64,000 nucleotides of DNA from Mannheimia haemolytica (GTDB taxonomy: Bacteria; Pseudomonadota; Gammaproteobacteria; Enterobacterales; Pasteurellaceae), in the NCBI GenBank assembly GCA_900638155.1, contig LR134495.1, positions 1 through 64,000 of the forward strand, in the 5' to 3' direction. Of this stretch, positions 31,625 through 40,465 are shown one piece after another; positions within the stretch are counted from its first letter, which is position 1; every line of letters starts with the position of its first letter. Position numbers and translations under genes: made by a program. The notes under the pieces were generated by a model that saw nothing but the letters and a program-made list of their open reading frames with translations, had not been told where the DNA came from and ran no database searches.

Positions 31625-33637
31625 TTATGATTTTTTATCAAATTCTGACCAATCAAGCATCATCTGTTCAGCTTCTTTTAAGAAAAAGTCCGGTGCTTCA
31701 TAGTCTTTTGGTAAATCATCAATATCTTTTAATGCTTTTTTGCCTTCACGGGCAAAACGGGCATTAATATCTTTTAGGCGCTTGCTTTCATCTGATTTAT
31801 TTTCTTTCAGACGCTCTTCTAAATTTAACGATAAAAACTTACGCTCATCACGTTCTTTTCGAATCGCAATATTCTCGTTTAAGACTATAAACTCTGGGTT
31901 TTTAGCAATACGCTCTTGATGTTTCGCTGTTAATGTAGCAACTGCATTACGAGCATTCCCAGCCTCTTTATAATTAGCTGCTGGAATTTTATCCCAAGGA
32001 AGCGCATTATCTTCAAAACTTTCACCTGTTTTTGCAGCATTAATGATTTCCGGGAATTTAATATCCGCCTCAACCCCTTTTAGCTGGGTACTTCCACCAT
32101 TGATACGGTAGAATTTTTGAATCGTATATTGGATAAAACCAAGAGGCTCTTGATCCAAATCATATACAAAATTCAATGAACGGCTCTGTTGAACAGTTCC
32201 CTTACCAAAGGTTTGTTGCCCTACAATAATTGCACGGTTGTAATCTTGCATTGCCGCAGCGAAGATTTCAGAGGCTGAAGCACTATGGCGATTAATCATC
32301 ACCATCACTTTTCCATCATAAACTGATTTTGATTCCGGATCTTCGTGTACTTTGATACGATTGAATGCGTCTTGTACTTGCACTACAGGACCATCTTTAA
32401 TAAATAAACCGGTTAATTCAATCACTTCAGTTAACGAACCACCACCGTTTTCACGTAAATCAATGATCAATCCTTCAACATTTTTTTTCTCTATTTGAGT
32501 AAGTAATTTACGTACATCTGAAGTCAAACCGATATAAAAAGTAGGGATCTTAATTACCCCTACATTTTTTCCATCTACTTTTTCTACCGTTAATTTAGCA
32601 GCACTATCCTCAATACGAACTTTATCACGCACAAGGGTAATAATTTTAGTTTTTCCACCTTTTTCAGGCTCAATTTCTAAACGAACTTTAGTGCCTTTTT
32701 TACCTTTGATTTTATCGACTACATTATCCAAACGCCAACCGATAACATCTTCAATCTCACCTCTCTCACCTTGACCTACACCGACAATTTTATCGCCGAC
32801 TACCAGCTTCTTACTTTTAGCGGCAGGGGCTCCTGGCACTAATGCTCTAATGCTGGTTACATCATCTTCTTGGGTTAGCGTTGCACCAATTCCTTCTAGC
32901 GACAGATTCATGCTCTCTTGGAACGCTTTTGCCGCACGAGGAGACAAATAGCTAGTGTGAGGATCGATCTCACGAGAGAATGAATTTAAGTAAGTTTGTA
33001 AAATATCATCAGCCTTAACTTGAGTTAAACGCTTAATCGCAAAGTTATAACGTTTAGTGAGTGTTTTCTTAATTTCAGGCCATTTTTTATCTTTAAGATA
33101 TAAATTGATAATATCGTTTTTAACTCGCTGCTCCCAAAGTGTATTTGCCTCTTCTACACTTTTTGGAAATGCGGCCTTATCACGGTCAATCTCAATTTCA
33201 TCATTCCCTTTTAAGTCAGGCTCTTTATCTAGTAAAGATAAGGCATAGCTATAACGCTCATAACGACGTTTAGACATTAACTCATACATTGCAAATGCTG
33301 CATCTAATTTACCAGCATATAAATCATCATCTAATGTTGTAGCATATTTACTACGCATTTCATCAATATCGGCTTGAAGAAAAGTATTATGAGAAGGATC
33401 AAGCCAATCGACATAGCGGTTAAAAATCTTCCCTGCAAACTCATCATTCAGTTGAAATTTATGATAATGCGATTGAGTTAATCGGGCTGTTACACGCTTG
33501 GTTGATAAGCTATGCTGCTCATTAGGTTTTGGCATCACAATCGCACTTTCTTTAATGTCCGGCTGAACGGCAAAAGCGTTTCCTACCATTAAACCTAGGG
33601 CTAGGGCAAAAATTTTATTTAATCTTGTTAATTTCAT
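31625..33637 (-). CDS. prc: Tail-specific protease Prc
   Basis: Periplasmic S41 serine protease that degrades proteins with nonpolar C-termini and trims peptidoglycan hydrolases. The product is about 670 aa with a signal peptide (ending NAFA), a PDZ domain (about 235-320) and the Ser/Lys dyad in RHSASASEIF and FGKGTVQQ. A C-terminal DUF3340 region follows. The frame is open four codons further to a TTG, but GGAAAAG precedes the ATG at 33637. It is downstream of proQ, as in E. coli. Confidence 0.96.
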   Translation of the reverse strand: MKLTRLNKIFALALGLMVGNAFAVQPDIKESAIVMPKPNEQHSLSTKRVTARLTQSHYHKFQLNDEFAGKIFNRYVDWLDPSHNTFLQADIDEMRSKYATTLDDDLYAGKLDAAFAMYELMSKRRYERYSYALSLLDKEPDLKGNDEIEIDRDKAAFPKSVEEANTLWEQRVKNDIINLYLKDKKWPEIKKTLTKRYNFAIKRLTQVKADDILQTYLNSFSREIDPHTSYLSPRAAKAFQESMNLSLEGIGATLTQEDDVTSIRALVPGAPAAKSKKLVVGDKIVGVGQGERGEIEDVIGWRLDNVVDKIKGKKGTKVRLEIEPEKGGKTKIITLVRDKVRIEDSAAKLTVEKVDGKNVGVIKIPTFYIGLTSDVRKLLTQIEKKNVEGLIIDLRENGGGSLTEVIELTGLFIKDGPVVQVQDAFNRIKVHEDPESKSVYDGKVMVMINRHSASASEIFAAAMQDYNRAIIVGQQTFGKGTVQQSRSLNFVYDLDQEPLGFIQYTIQKFYRINGGSTQLKGVEADIKFPEIINAAKTGESFEDNALPWDKIPAANYKEAGNARNAVATLTAKHQERIAKNPEFIVLNENIAIRKERDERKFLSLNLEERLKENKSDESKRLKDINARFAREGKKALKDIDDLPKDYEAPDFFLKEAEQMMLDWSEFDKKS

Positions 33638-33654
33638 CTTCTTTTCCAAATAAT

Positions 33655-33700
33655 CAAGCGGTCATTTTTTTGCAAAATTTTACTAAAATCCGACCGCTTG
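33655..33700 (-). terminator. Inverted uptake-sequence pair between proQ and prc
   Basis: CAAGCGGTC (33655-33663) faces GACCGCTTG (33692-33700). It could reduce read-through from proQ into prc. Confidence 0.55.
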
Positions 33701-33722
33701 TAAGCACAAAGCGACTTGAAAA

Positions 33723-34259
33723 CTATTTACGACCGAATTTATCTGCTAATGCAGCTAATTTTTCTTCTGAAGCTTTAGGTAAATTATCTATTGCTTTTTT
33801 CGCCTTAAATTCTGCACGCTTTTTCGCATTTTCTTCACGTGCTTTCTGTTTGAAGTACTCTTTACGTTGTGCTTTACGCTCTTGTGCTTTACGTTCTGCA
33901 ACCACCGCTTTCGCAGCAGCCAAAGCTTCTGCGGCGTGAGTAGCTTCGTCTTCTGTTACCACGCCAACTTCTTCACCCTGTAAGCCGACACGAGCAACAT
34001 TAGCTTGGCTGGCAGCTAAGTAACGCCAAGAGTTAGTGTAATTCCGCAATACTTGGCGTAACAATGTTTTACTGACTTTCTCATCATCTTTTAAAGCGTC
34101 TGCTAATTCTTGGAAAAGCCCAACTTTCAATGGTTTTACTTCACCTTCAAGCGTGAAACAAAGCGGAAATTTCTCCGCTAAATAAGCAATCACTTCCTTG
34201 GTACTTGGATTGGTTTTATTCTGAGTTTGTTCTACTTTTTGCTCAATTTGCTCTGACAT
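33723..34259 (-). CDS. proQ: RNA chaperone ProQ
   Basis: Global RNA-binding protein of the ProQ/FinO family. The 178-aa protein has the N-terminal FinO domain (about 15-125, with the AYLAEKFPLCF motif) and a Lys/Ala/Glu-rich linker. The C-terminal region is short. The ATG at 34259 has GGGAC upstream; a further in-frame ATG at 34271 has none, so the shorter form is preferred. prc follows, as in E. coli. Confidence 0.94.
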   Translation of the reverse strand: MSEQIEQKVEQTQNKTNPSTKEVIAYLAEKFPLCFTLEGEVKPLKVGLFQELADALKDDEKVSKTLLRQVLRNYTNSWRYLAASQANVARVGLQGEEVGVVTEDEATHAAEALAAAKAVVAERKAQERKAQRKEYFKQKAREENAKKRAEFKAKKAIDNLPKASEEKLAALADKFGRK

Positions 34260-34585
34260 AATAAGTCCCATTTAATAAAAATCTGATAATTAGATAAGTG
34301 AAAATCTAACTGGATACTATATTTGATTTATAAGGCTTCGTCCATATAAATTCCACATTCCGTTTACAAAAGAGATAGACTCTTTTTTCATTTGAATGTT
34401 CATAAAAGTATAAAAATGATTTGCTTAAAAAATGAATAAGTGGTGTAATGACTCAAGCTGTTCGTGCGTTAAAATAGTTGAATCTTTTTAGTTATTTTCC
34501 TCAAGGCAAGTGATTGATAGATACGTCTGTAATATCCCGTTTAGCTATCTTTTATCACTTTTTGTATTTATATAAGGAAAATTTT
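34260..34585. promoter_or_regulatory. Divergent region proQ / cold-shock gene, with leader hairpin
   Basis: A 326-bp gap holding the promoters of proQ and of the cold-shock gene. A terminator-like structure lies just before the cold-shock gene: AAGTGAT-T-GATAG (34508-34520) can pair with CTATC...ATCACTT (34545-34560), followed by TTTTG. A smaller hairpin, AAAAGAG with CTCTTTT, is at 34368-34386. Nothing in the gap looks protein-coding. Confidence 0.45.
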
Positions 34586-34798
34586 ATGTCAGCAATTACC
34601 GGCACAGTAAAATGGTTCAACGCCACCAAAGGTTTTGGTTTTATCACCCCTGATCAAGGGGGCAAAGATGTATTCGTACACTTCTCTGCTATCGAAGCAA
34701 ACGGCGGCTACCGCACATTAGAAGACGGTGCTAAAGTACAATTTGAAATCCAAGATTCAGAACGTGGTGCTTCAGCCGTAAACGTGAAAACGATCTAA
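34586..34798 (+). CDS. CspA-family cold-shock protein
   Basis: A 70-aa single cold-shock domain with RNA-binding motifs RNP1 (KGFGFI, 14-19) and RNP2 (VFVHF, 28-32). Such proteins melt RNA secondary structure. The frame is open 24 codons upstream, but AAGGA lies 7 bp before the ATG at 34586 and the family begins there. It could be named cspA, cspC or cspE; the sequence does not distinguish these. The structured leader suggests post-transcriptional control. Confidence 0.93.
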   Translation: MSAITGTVKWFNATKGFGFITPDQGGKDVFVHFSAIEANGGYRTLEDGAKVQFEIQDSERGASAVNVKTI

Positions 34799-34824
34799 TT
34801 TCAGCAAATTCAATAAATTTCGAT

Positions 34825-34853
34825 AAAAATGCCGACAACTTGTCGGCATTTTT
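34825..34853. terminator. Terminator after the cold-shock gene
   Basis: A perfect 13-bp stem, AAAAATGCCGACA (34825-34837) with TGTCGGCATTTTT (34841-34853). It is symmetrical, so it also serves the convergent MFS gene. Confidence 0.88.
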
Positions 34854-34854
34854 G

Positions 34855-36012
34855 CTATCTATTAATCTGCACTTCAAACCTTTTCGGCACAATAAAAATG
34901 ACAGGTAGGGTAAAAATTGACATCAGCCAAAATGTTAGGCTTGGGGAGTGTTGATAGACCATTCCGGCAATAAAGGTAAATACTGCCATAAAAGCACAGC
35001 TTGCCAAACCAAAATAGAGACCTTGCAATTTCGTCACACGTTCTGCCGACTGCATCGAAATATAGCGAATCATCGCAATGTGAGCCGCCCCGAAGGTAAT
35101 GGAATGTAGCATTTGCATTATAATAATCAGCACAACCTCGGTGGTACTACCCATTATTGCCCAGCGAATCACTGCAAAAATGGCAGCTAAAATCATTAAA
35201 TGGCTGATTTTCCACGATTTAAACAAACGTTTAGAGACCAAAAAGAACAAGATTTCCGCCACCACCGCCAAGCCCCAAAACAGGCTGGTCATTGCGGTTG
35301 AAATACCGGCATTCGACCAATGAATGGTGCTGTAAGTGTAATAAGCCGCGTGCGAGGCTGAAATTAACGACACCGCAACCAACATTTTTAAGGTTTCTGG
35401 CTCTTTCAATAATTGGCGATAAGTTACGCTTGAAGTATTGGCTTTATTTCCTTGTTCGTCAAACCCGACTTTTGGCGTGGCAAACTGCCCTATTCCTAAA
35501 AAAACCAAGAAACCGATAATAATCCACACCACTGCATTTTCACCAAGCAAGCCGATAAGATAACCGGCAGAAAGTGATCCCACCACAAATGCCATTGAGC
35601 CAAATAACCTTGCTCTGCCGTAATCCAGCCCGATCTGATGTTGCCAAATTGAGGCAATACTATCAGCTATCGGCATTGCCCCCGAATTAAAGATTTGAAA
35701 CAACATTAACACCGGAAACAGGAGCCAAATGAAATCCCCTGAAAATAACAACGCCACCGCAGCCGCAATATTGAGCCAAGTTAAACTGCGAGCGGTAGGA
35801 ATGAGCTGGTTCACGGTTTTTACCCGTTGTGAGGCAAGCATACTACCGGCAAAACGGAATAAATAGCCAACGGCGGCAAATAAACCAATCATTTCGGTGG
35901 AATAGCCGTGATGTTTGAGCCACACCGGCAAAAACGGCAATAGCACGCCATAGGCACAGAAAAAGCCAAAGTAATTAAATGCCGCCCATTGGAACGGTGA
36001 GACTTTCATCAT
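34855..36012 (-). CDS. MFS transporter, HcaT-like
   Basis: A 385-aa, 12-helix major facilitator of the MFS_1-like group that includes the 3-phenylpropionate transporter HcaT and nucleoside permeases. The N-terminus (FNYFGFFCAYGVLLPFLPVW) is typical of that group. Its ATG overlaps the proC stop as ATGA, and GGAGC precedes it, so the 14 upstream codons are not used. Substrate is unknown. Confidence 0.82.
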   Translation of the reverse strand: MMKVSPFQWAAFNYFGFFCAYGVLLPFLPVWLKHHGYSTEMIGLFAAVGYLFRFAGSMLASQRVKTVNQLIPTARSLTWLNIAAAVALLFSGDFIWLLFPVLMLFQIFNSGAMPIADSIASIWQHQIGLDYGRARLFGSMAFVVGSLSAGYLIGLLGENAVVWIIIGFLVFLGIGQFATPKVGFDEQGNKANTSSVTYRQLLKEPETLKMLVAVSLISASHAAYYTYSTIHWSNAGISTAMTSLFWGLAVVAEILFFLVSKRLFKSWKISHLMILAAIFAVIRWAIMGSTTEVVLIIIMQMLHSITFGAAHIAMIRYISMQSAERVTKLQGLYFGLASCAFMAVFTFIAGMVYQHSPSLTFWLMSIFTLPVIFIVPKRFEVQINR

Positions 36013-36827
36013 AACGATTGCTCCATTTCTCTGGCTCGATGAATCGCCGCCCACATTGCATCATCAACGGTTTTAGCAAGATCGTGCTGCTCAAACACCT
36101 CAAGGGCTTTCGCCGTTGTGCCGCCCTTTGAGGTCACATTTTCCCGCAAAGTCGAAAGTGGCGTAGTTGGATTCGCTTCCACCAATTTCGCTGCCCCTAA
36201 TGCGACAGATTGCACTAATAGTCTTGCATCTTGCTCGGAAAAGCCCATTTGCACGGCACTTTGCTGCATTGCCTCCATAAAACGGAAAAAATACGCCGGG
36301 CTTGAGCCGGTAATCGCAATGATGTGGTTGATTTGTTCCTCAGTTTCCACCCAGTAACATTTACCAACGGCTGACATCAACTGTTCGGCAAATTGACAAG
36401 CGGTCGGATTAACCGATTTTTTTGCAAATAATCCGGTCATTCCTTCGCCAATTAAAGAAGGGGTGTTTGGCATCGTACGAATAATATTTTTCGCACTCGG
36501 CAACAATGATTCCAAACGTTGCACCGAAATGCCTGCTGCCACCGAAATGACCCATTTGTTGGAAAAATCAACATCAGCAAACTCGTCACATACTTGTGCC
36601 ATCATCTGTGGTTTTACCGCCAGCACAATTACGTCCGCCTGCTCTACCGCCTCACGATTTGCAAAATTTGTCGTAATTCCGACCGCTTGTAGCTCTGCTC
36701 GGCGAGCTAAGTTACTTTTATTACACGCAATGATTTGTTCTGGGGCATAACCGCTTTTTAATAAGCCTTGAATAATCGCATATGCCATATTGCCGGTGCC
36801 GATAAAGGCAAGTTTTTTCTCGTTCAT
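36009..36827 (-). CDS. proC: Pyrroline-5-carboxylate reductase
   Basis: Last step of proline synthesis. The 272-aa protein has an N-terminal Rossmann motif (FIGTGNMAYAIIQGLL) and the C-terminal P5CR signature region (VALGAAKLVEANP...SKGGTTAKALE). The ATG at 36827 is preferred to a TTG two codons upstream. It overlaps the MFS gene by 4 bp. Confidence 0.96.
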   Translation of the reverse strand: MNEKKLAFIGTGNMAYAIIQGLLKSGYAPEQIIACNKSNLARRAELQAVGITTNFANREAVEQADVIVLAVKPQMMAQVCDEFADVDFSNKWVISVAAGISVQRLESLLPSAKNIIRTMPNTPSLIGEGMTGLFAKKSVNPTACQFAEQLMSAVGKCYWVETEEQINHIIAITGSSPAYFFRFMEAMQQSAVQMGFSEQDARLLVQSVALGAAKLVEANPTTPLSTLRENVTSKGGTTAKALEVFEQHDLAKTVDDAMWAAIHRAREMEQSL

Positions 36828-36903
36828 TTGCAAATTCTCTACTGTGTCGGGTTGGGGTCTGTTAAAATAACCCTATTCTACACCCGATAAAGGATATGCA
36901 AAA

Positions 36904-37812
36904 ATGGTTTGGTTCAAAAATGTGATGATCTATAAATTAACCAGCGAACTGGCGTTGGAAAGCAATCGCCTTAACGAGCTACTGCAAGAAACCCGCTTTA
37001 CCCCTTGCAGCCAGCACGATATGAGCAAATTCGGCTGGGCTACGCCACTTGCCGGCTCGGATTTACTGCATTTCTCACAAGCGAACCAATTTTTGCTGAT
37101 TTCACACAAAGAAGATAAATTATTACCTGCCAATGTAGTGAAAGCCGAAACCGAACAGCGAATTGCCGAACTGGAAGAAAAAGAGGCTCGCAAGCTAAAA
37201 AAAACCGAAAAACAAGCGGTGAAAGATCAGGTCGTTTCTGCCTTATTGCCACGAGCATTCAGCAAACATCAATTTACCGCACTTTGGTTGGATTTAGATA
37301 ATCAGTTGGTTTATGTTGATGCAGCCTCAAGCAAACGGGCGGAAGATACGCTGGCGTTACTGCGAAAAACACTTGGCTCGTTGCCGGTTGTGCCAATTTC
37401 CTTTACCCTACCACCGACAGAGGTAATGACGAATTGGATCGCCAAAGGGCATACGCCAAGTTGGTTGAACTTGTTAGAAGAAGCAGAGCTGAAATCTTTC
37501 GATACCGACAGCATTATTCGCTGTAAACGCCAAGATTTAGAGGCAGAAGAAATCGCCCAGCACTTACAAGCGGGCAAATTTATCACAAAACTTGCGATTG
37601 AATGGGAAGGGCATTTCAGTTGCGTGTTAAATGAAGACGCCACGCTTTCACGCCTGAAGTTTGCCGATGAAGTGCGAGAGAAAAATGACGATATTCTCAA
37701 AGAAGATGTGGCTCAACGCTTTGATGCCGATTTCTTATTAATGACCGAAGAGCTGAAACTTTTCACCGAAAAAATGATTGCCGAATTTGGCGGAATTAAA
37801 TCCAGAATTTAA
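36904..37812 (+). CDS. rdgC: Recombination-associated protein RdgC
   Basis: A ring-forming DNA-binding protein that limits RecA filament formation. The 302-aa length and the N-terminus (MVWFKNVMIYKL) are family-typical. The segment RFTPCSQHDMSKFGW is conserved. It is followed by a HAD phosphatase with a 20-bp gap, so the genes from rdgC to argE may form one unit. Confidence 0.95.
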   Translation: MVWFKNVMIYKLTSELALESNRLNELLQETRFTPCSQHDMSKFGWATPLAGSDLLHFSQANQFLLISHKEDKLLPANVVKAETEQRIAELEEKEARKLKKTEKQAVKDQVVSALLPRAFSKHQFTALWLDLDNQLVYVDAASSKRAEDTLALLRKTLGSLPVVPISFTLPPTEVMTNWIAKGHTPSWLNLLEEAELKSFDTDSIIRCKRQDLEAEEIAQHLQAGKFITKLAIEWEGHFSCVLNEDATLSRLKFADEVREKNDDILKEDVAQRFDADFLLMTEELKLFTEKMIAEFGGIKSRI

Positions 37813-37832
37813 GACAAAATTTAAGGAAAGCA

Positions 37833-38438
37833 ATGTTAGCTCAAACCATTATCGACCAATATGACGCCTTGATTTTTGATATGGACGGCACATTAATTGA
37901 CACGATGCCAAGCCACGCCAAGGCGTGGGAAAAGGTGGGCGAAGTGTTAGGCTACCCAATCAATCCAAAGCCAATGTACGAACTGAGTGGCTCAACCACT
38001 TTTGTGATTGCCCGAGAAATAATGCAACGCTCCAATATCCCCGAGCATTATTTTGAGCAAGTGGTACAACTAAAACGGGAATTTGGGATTGAAATGGTGT
38101 TAGCCAATGCCACTCTGTTGCCTGCCTTTGAGATTATTAAAGCTAACGTTGGCAAAAAACCAATGGCAATCGGCACAGGCTCACACCGTGCAATGGTGGA
38201 ATTATTAGACCAAAAATTTAACTTACGTCAATATGTTTCGGTTATTGTAGATTCTGATGATGTAAGCAACCATAAGCCAGCCCCTGAAACCTTTTTAAAA
38301 TGTGCGGAAAAACTTGGCATTGCCCCACACCGCTGTTTGGTGTTTGAAGATGCCAATTTAGGCGTGCAAGCCGCCCTCAACGGCAATATGGACGTGTTTG
38401 ATGTACGTACGAATACGATAACTCACTCAACCCGTTAA
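37833..38438 (+). CDS. HAD phosphatase, YqaB-like
   Basis: A beta-phosphoglucomutase-like HAD phosphatase of 201 aa. Motif I is FDMDGTLIDTMPSH (15-28), motif II is in IGTGSH, and motifs III/IV are in NHKPAPETFL and VFEDANLGVQAA. E. coli YqaB acts on fructose 1-phosphate and 6-phosphogluconate. The same activity is inferred here, not proven. Confidence 0.88.
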   Translation: MLAQTIIDQYDALIFDMDGTLIDTMPSHAKAWEKVGEVLGYPINPKPMYELSGSTTFVIAREIMQRSNIPEHYFEQVVQLKREFGIEMVLANATLLPAFEIIKANVGKKPMAIGTGSHRAMVELLDQKFNLRQYVSVIVDSDDVSNHKPAPETFLKCAEKLGIAPHRCLVFEDANLGVQAALNGNMDVFDVRTNTITHSTR

Positions 38439-38453
38439 AAATGATAGGTTTAT

Positions 38454-39245
38454 ATGAAAACAGAATGGATTAAACATTTAATTCAACAATTAACCACGCT
38501 TTCCAAAGCCATCGAAAACTACTTTACCAGCGGTTCATTTGGGGTGAAATTTTACCCTTTCCTAATGCACCCTTGTTTTCGCAAAAGCTGCGCCTTTTTA
38601 ATTTTTATTATTGCAATGGTATCGAGCTTTAGCGGATTATTTTATTTGGTGGCGGAACACATCACGATTTTATTTAGCGAAAGATCACTCACTACCTACT
38701 TCCACCATAGTACCCTTGAATTGATGATTCCGGTCGGCACAATGATAGACGACAAAATCAGCCAACTATCGCCGCTTTCGGTGGTGATGCGTTCAATGTT
38801 TGTGCTACAAGCGGTGGTTTTTTTCTTTATTTATGCAATCGGCATCACTCACGTTACTCAAAATAAATTGCGGGTAATCGGCTTATTACTTTCGCTATGC
38901 TTTGCGATTGGCTGCTCACTGGTTGCAGGCATTCAGCCAAGCAGTCGTGGCGAATTCGGCATTTACAATTTAGGGGCAAGCATTACGTTTTTAATCGGCA
39001 ATTTAACCCTGATCATCGCAGGTCTCGACCTCTACCACCCTGCACTGCAATTTTTTAAACGCTTTAGCATTGGTGCAGGCGTTCTTGGGGCAATCTGTAT
39101 TTTAATCACAATTTTCCTGCCAACCCTGTTTAGCCCGTTAATTGAACGAGTAGGTATTTACACCATTATGCTGTGGGAAATCTTAGCCGGTTTTGCCATC
39201 ATTAAACGCCTGTGGAAATTGCCCTCATTCAGACAACAAGGATAA
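38454..39245 (+). CDS. Uncharacterised six-helix membrane protein
   Basis: A 263-aa integral membrane protein with about six hydrophobic segments. The first is near 45-75, then about 115-135, 142-162, 172-195, 205-225 and 235-255. The N-terminal 40 residues are soluble. It resembles DUF998-type proteins in layout, but no diagnostic motif was recognised. It sits between a HAD phosphatase and argE with gaps of 15 and 3 bp. Function is unknown. Confidence 0.7.
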   Translation: MKTEWIKHLIQQLTTLSKAIENYFTSGSFGVKFYPFLMHPCFRKSCAFLIFIIAMVSSFSGLFYLVAEHITILFSERSLTTYFHHSTLELMIPVGTMIDDKISQLSPLSVVMRSMFVLQAVVFFFIYAIGITHVTQNKLRVIGLLLSLCFAIGCSLVAGIQPSSRGEFGIYNLGASITFLIGNLTLIIAGLDLYHPALQFFKRFSIGAGVLGAICILITIFLPTLFSPLIERVGIYTIMLWEILAGFAIIKRLWKLPSFRQQG

Positions 39246-39248
39246 CCA

Positions 39249-40391
39249 ATGAAACAGATTCCCTTTATTCAACGCTATTCGCAACTAATTGAGCTACCGA
39301 CCATTTCCAGCCTTGTTGCCGAAGAAGATTTATCGAACCGCCGTTTGATTGAATTGCTTGCTACTTGGCTGGCAGATTTCGGCTTTAAAACCGAGATTTT
39401 AGCGGTAGAAGGCAGTCGCAATAAATACAACTTACTTGCCACCTATGGAGAGGGTGAAGGCGGATTATTATTGGCAGGGCATACCGACACAGTGCCGTTT
39501 GATGAAGGAAAATGGAGCTTCAACCCGTTTCAATTAACCGAAAAAGAAGGCAAACTCTACGGCTTAGGCACGGCAGATATGAAAGGCTTTTTCGCCTTTG
39601 TGGTGGAGGTGGTGAGCCAACTCGACCTAACTCAAATCAAAAAGCCAATTCGCATTCTTGCCACCGCCGATGAAGAAACCACAATGCTGGGGGCAAAAAC
39701 CTTTGCGCAACATACCCATATCCGCCCGGATTGTGCCATTATCGGCGAGCCGACCTCGCTCAAGCCGATTCGAGCCCACAAAGGGCATATTGGCGAATCG
39801 GTTCGCATTACCGGCAGAAGCGGACACTCCAGCGACCCCGCCAAAGGCATTAATGCGATTGAGTTAATGCACCAATCTATCGGTTATTTAATGAAAATGC
39901 GTGATGAACTGCGAGAGAAATACCACAATCCGCTGTTCCAAGTCACCCACCCGACAATGAACTTCGGCAATATTCACGGCGGCGATGCGATTAACCGCAT
40001 TTGTGCCTGCTGCGAATTGCAATTTGATATGCGACCTCTGCCGAATATGGCGGTACAAGATTTGTATGCAATGGTCAACGAGCATTTAAAACCGATGCTG
40101 GAACAATATGGCAATTTAATCGAAATCCGCCATTTACACGATGGCATTCCGGGCTACGAATGCGAACACTCGGCACAAATCGTGCAAGTGGTTGAAAAAC
40201 TACTGGGCGAAAAATGCGATGCCGTCAATTACTGCACCGAAGCTCCTTTTATCCAACAACTCTGCCCAACGCTGGTGCTAGGCCCCGGCTCTATTGAACA
40301 AGCCCACCAACCCGATGAGTTTTTGGAAATGAAATATATTGAACCGACAAAAGAGCTATTAACTAAATTGATTTATCATTTTTGTGGATAA
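39249..40391 (+). CDS. argE: Acetylornithine deacetylase
   Basis: Removes acetate from N-acetylornithine in arginine synthesis. The 380-aa M20-family metalloenzyme has [10 protein letters not shown] (about 77-86), [10 protein letters not shown] and DEETTMLGA metal-site motifs, and a later [11 protein letters not shown] dimerisation segment. It begins 3 bp after the membrane-protein stop, so it is cotranscribed with that gene. Confidence 0.95.
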   Translation: MKQIPFIQRYSQLIELPTISSLVAEEDLSNRRLIELLATWLADFGFKTEILAVEGSRNKYNLLATYGEGEGGLLLAGHTDTVPFDEGKWSFNPFQLTEKEGKLYGLGTADMKGFFAFVVEVVSQLDLTQIKKPIRILATADEETTMLGAKTFAQHTHIRPDCAIIGEPTSLKPIRAHKGHIGESVRITGRSGHSSDPAKGINAIELMHQSIGYLMKMRDELREKYHNPLFQVTHPTMNFGNIHGGDAINRICACCELQFDMRPLPNMAVQDLYAMVNEHLKPMLEQYGNLIEIRHLHDGIPGYECEHSAQIVQVVEKLLGEKCDAVNYCTEAPFIQQLCPTLVLGPGSIEQAHQPDEFLEMKYIEPTKELLTKLIYHFCG

Positions 40392-40401
40392 GATCAAAAT
40401 C

Positions 40402-40421
40402 GGGGCAATTTCAATTGCCCC
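40402..40421 (+). terminator. Hairpin after argE
   Basis: GGGGCAATT (40402-40410) pairs with AATTGCCCC (40413-40421). There is no clear T-run, so it is only a possible terminator. Confidence 0.45.
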
Positions 40422-40465
40422 TACCTTGTACAAGCGGTTAAATCTGCCTGATTTTTTGCAAATAA

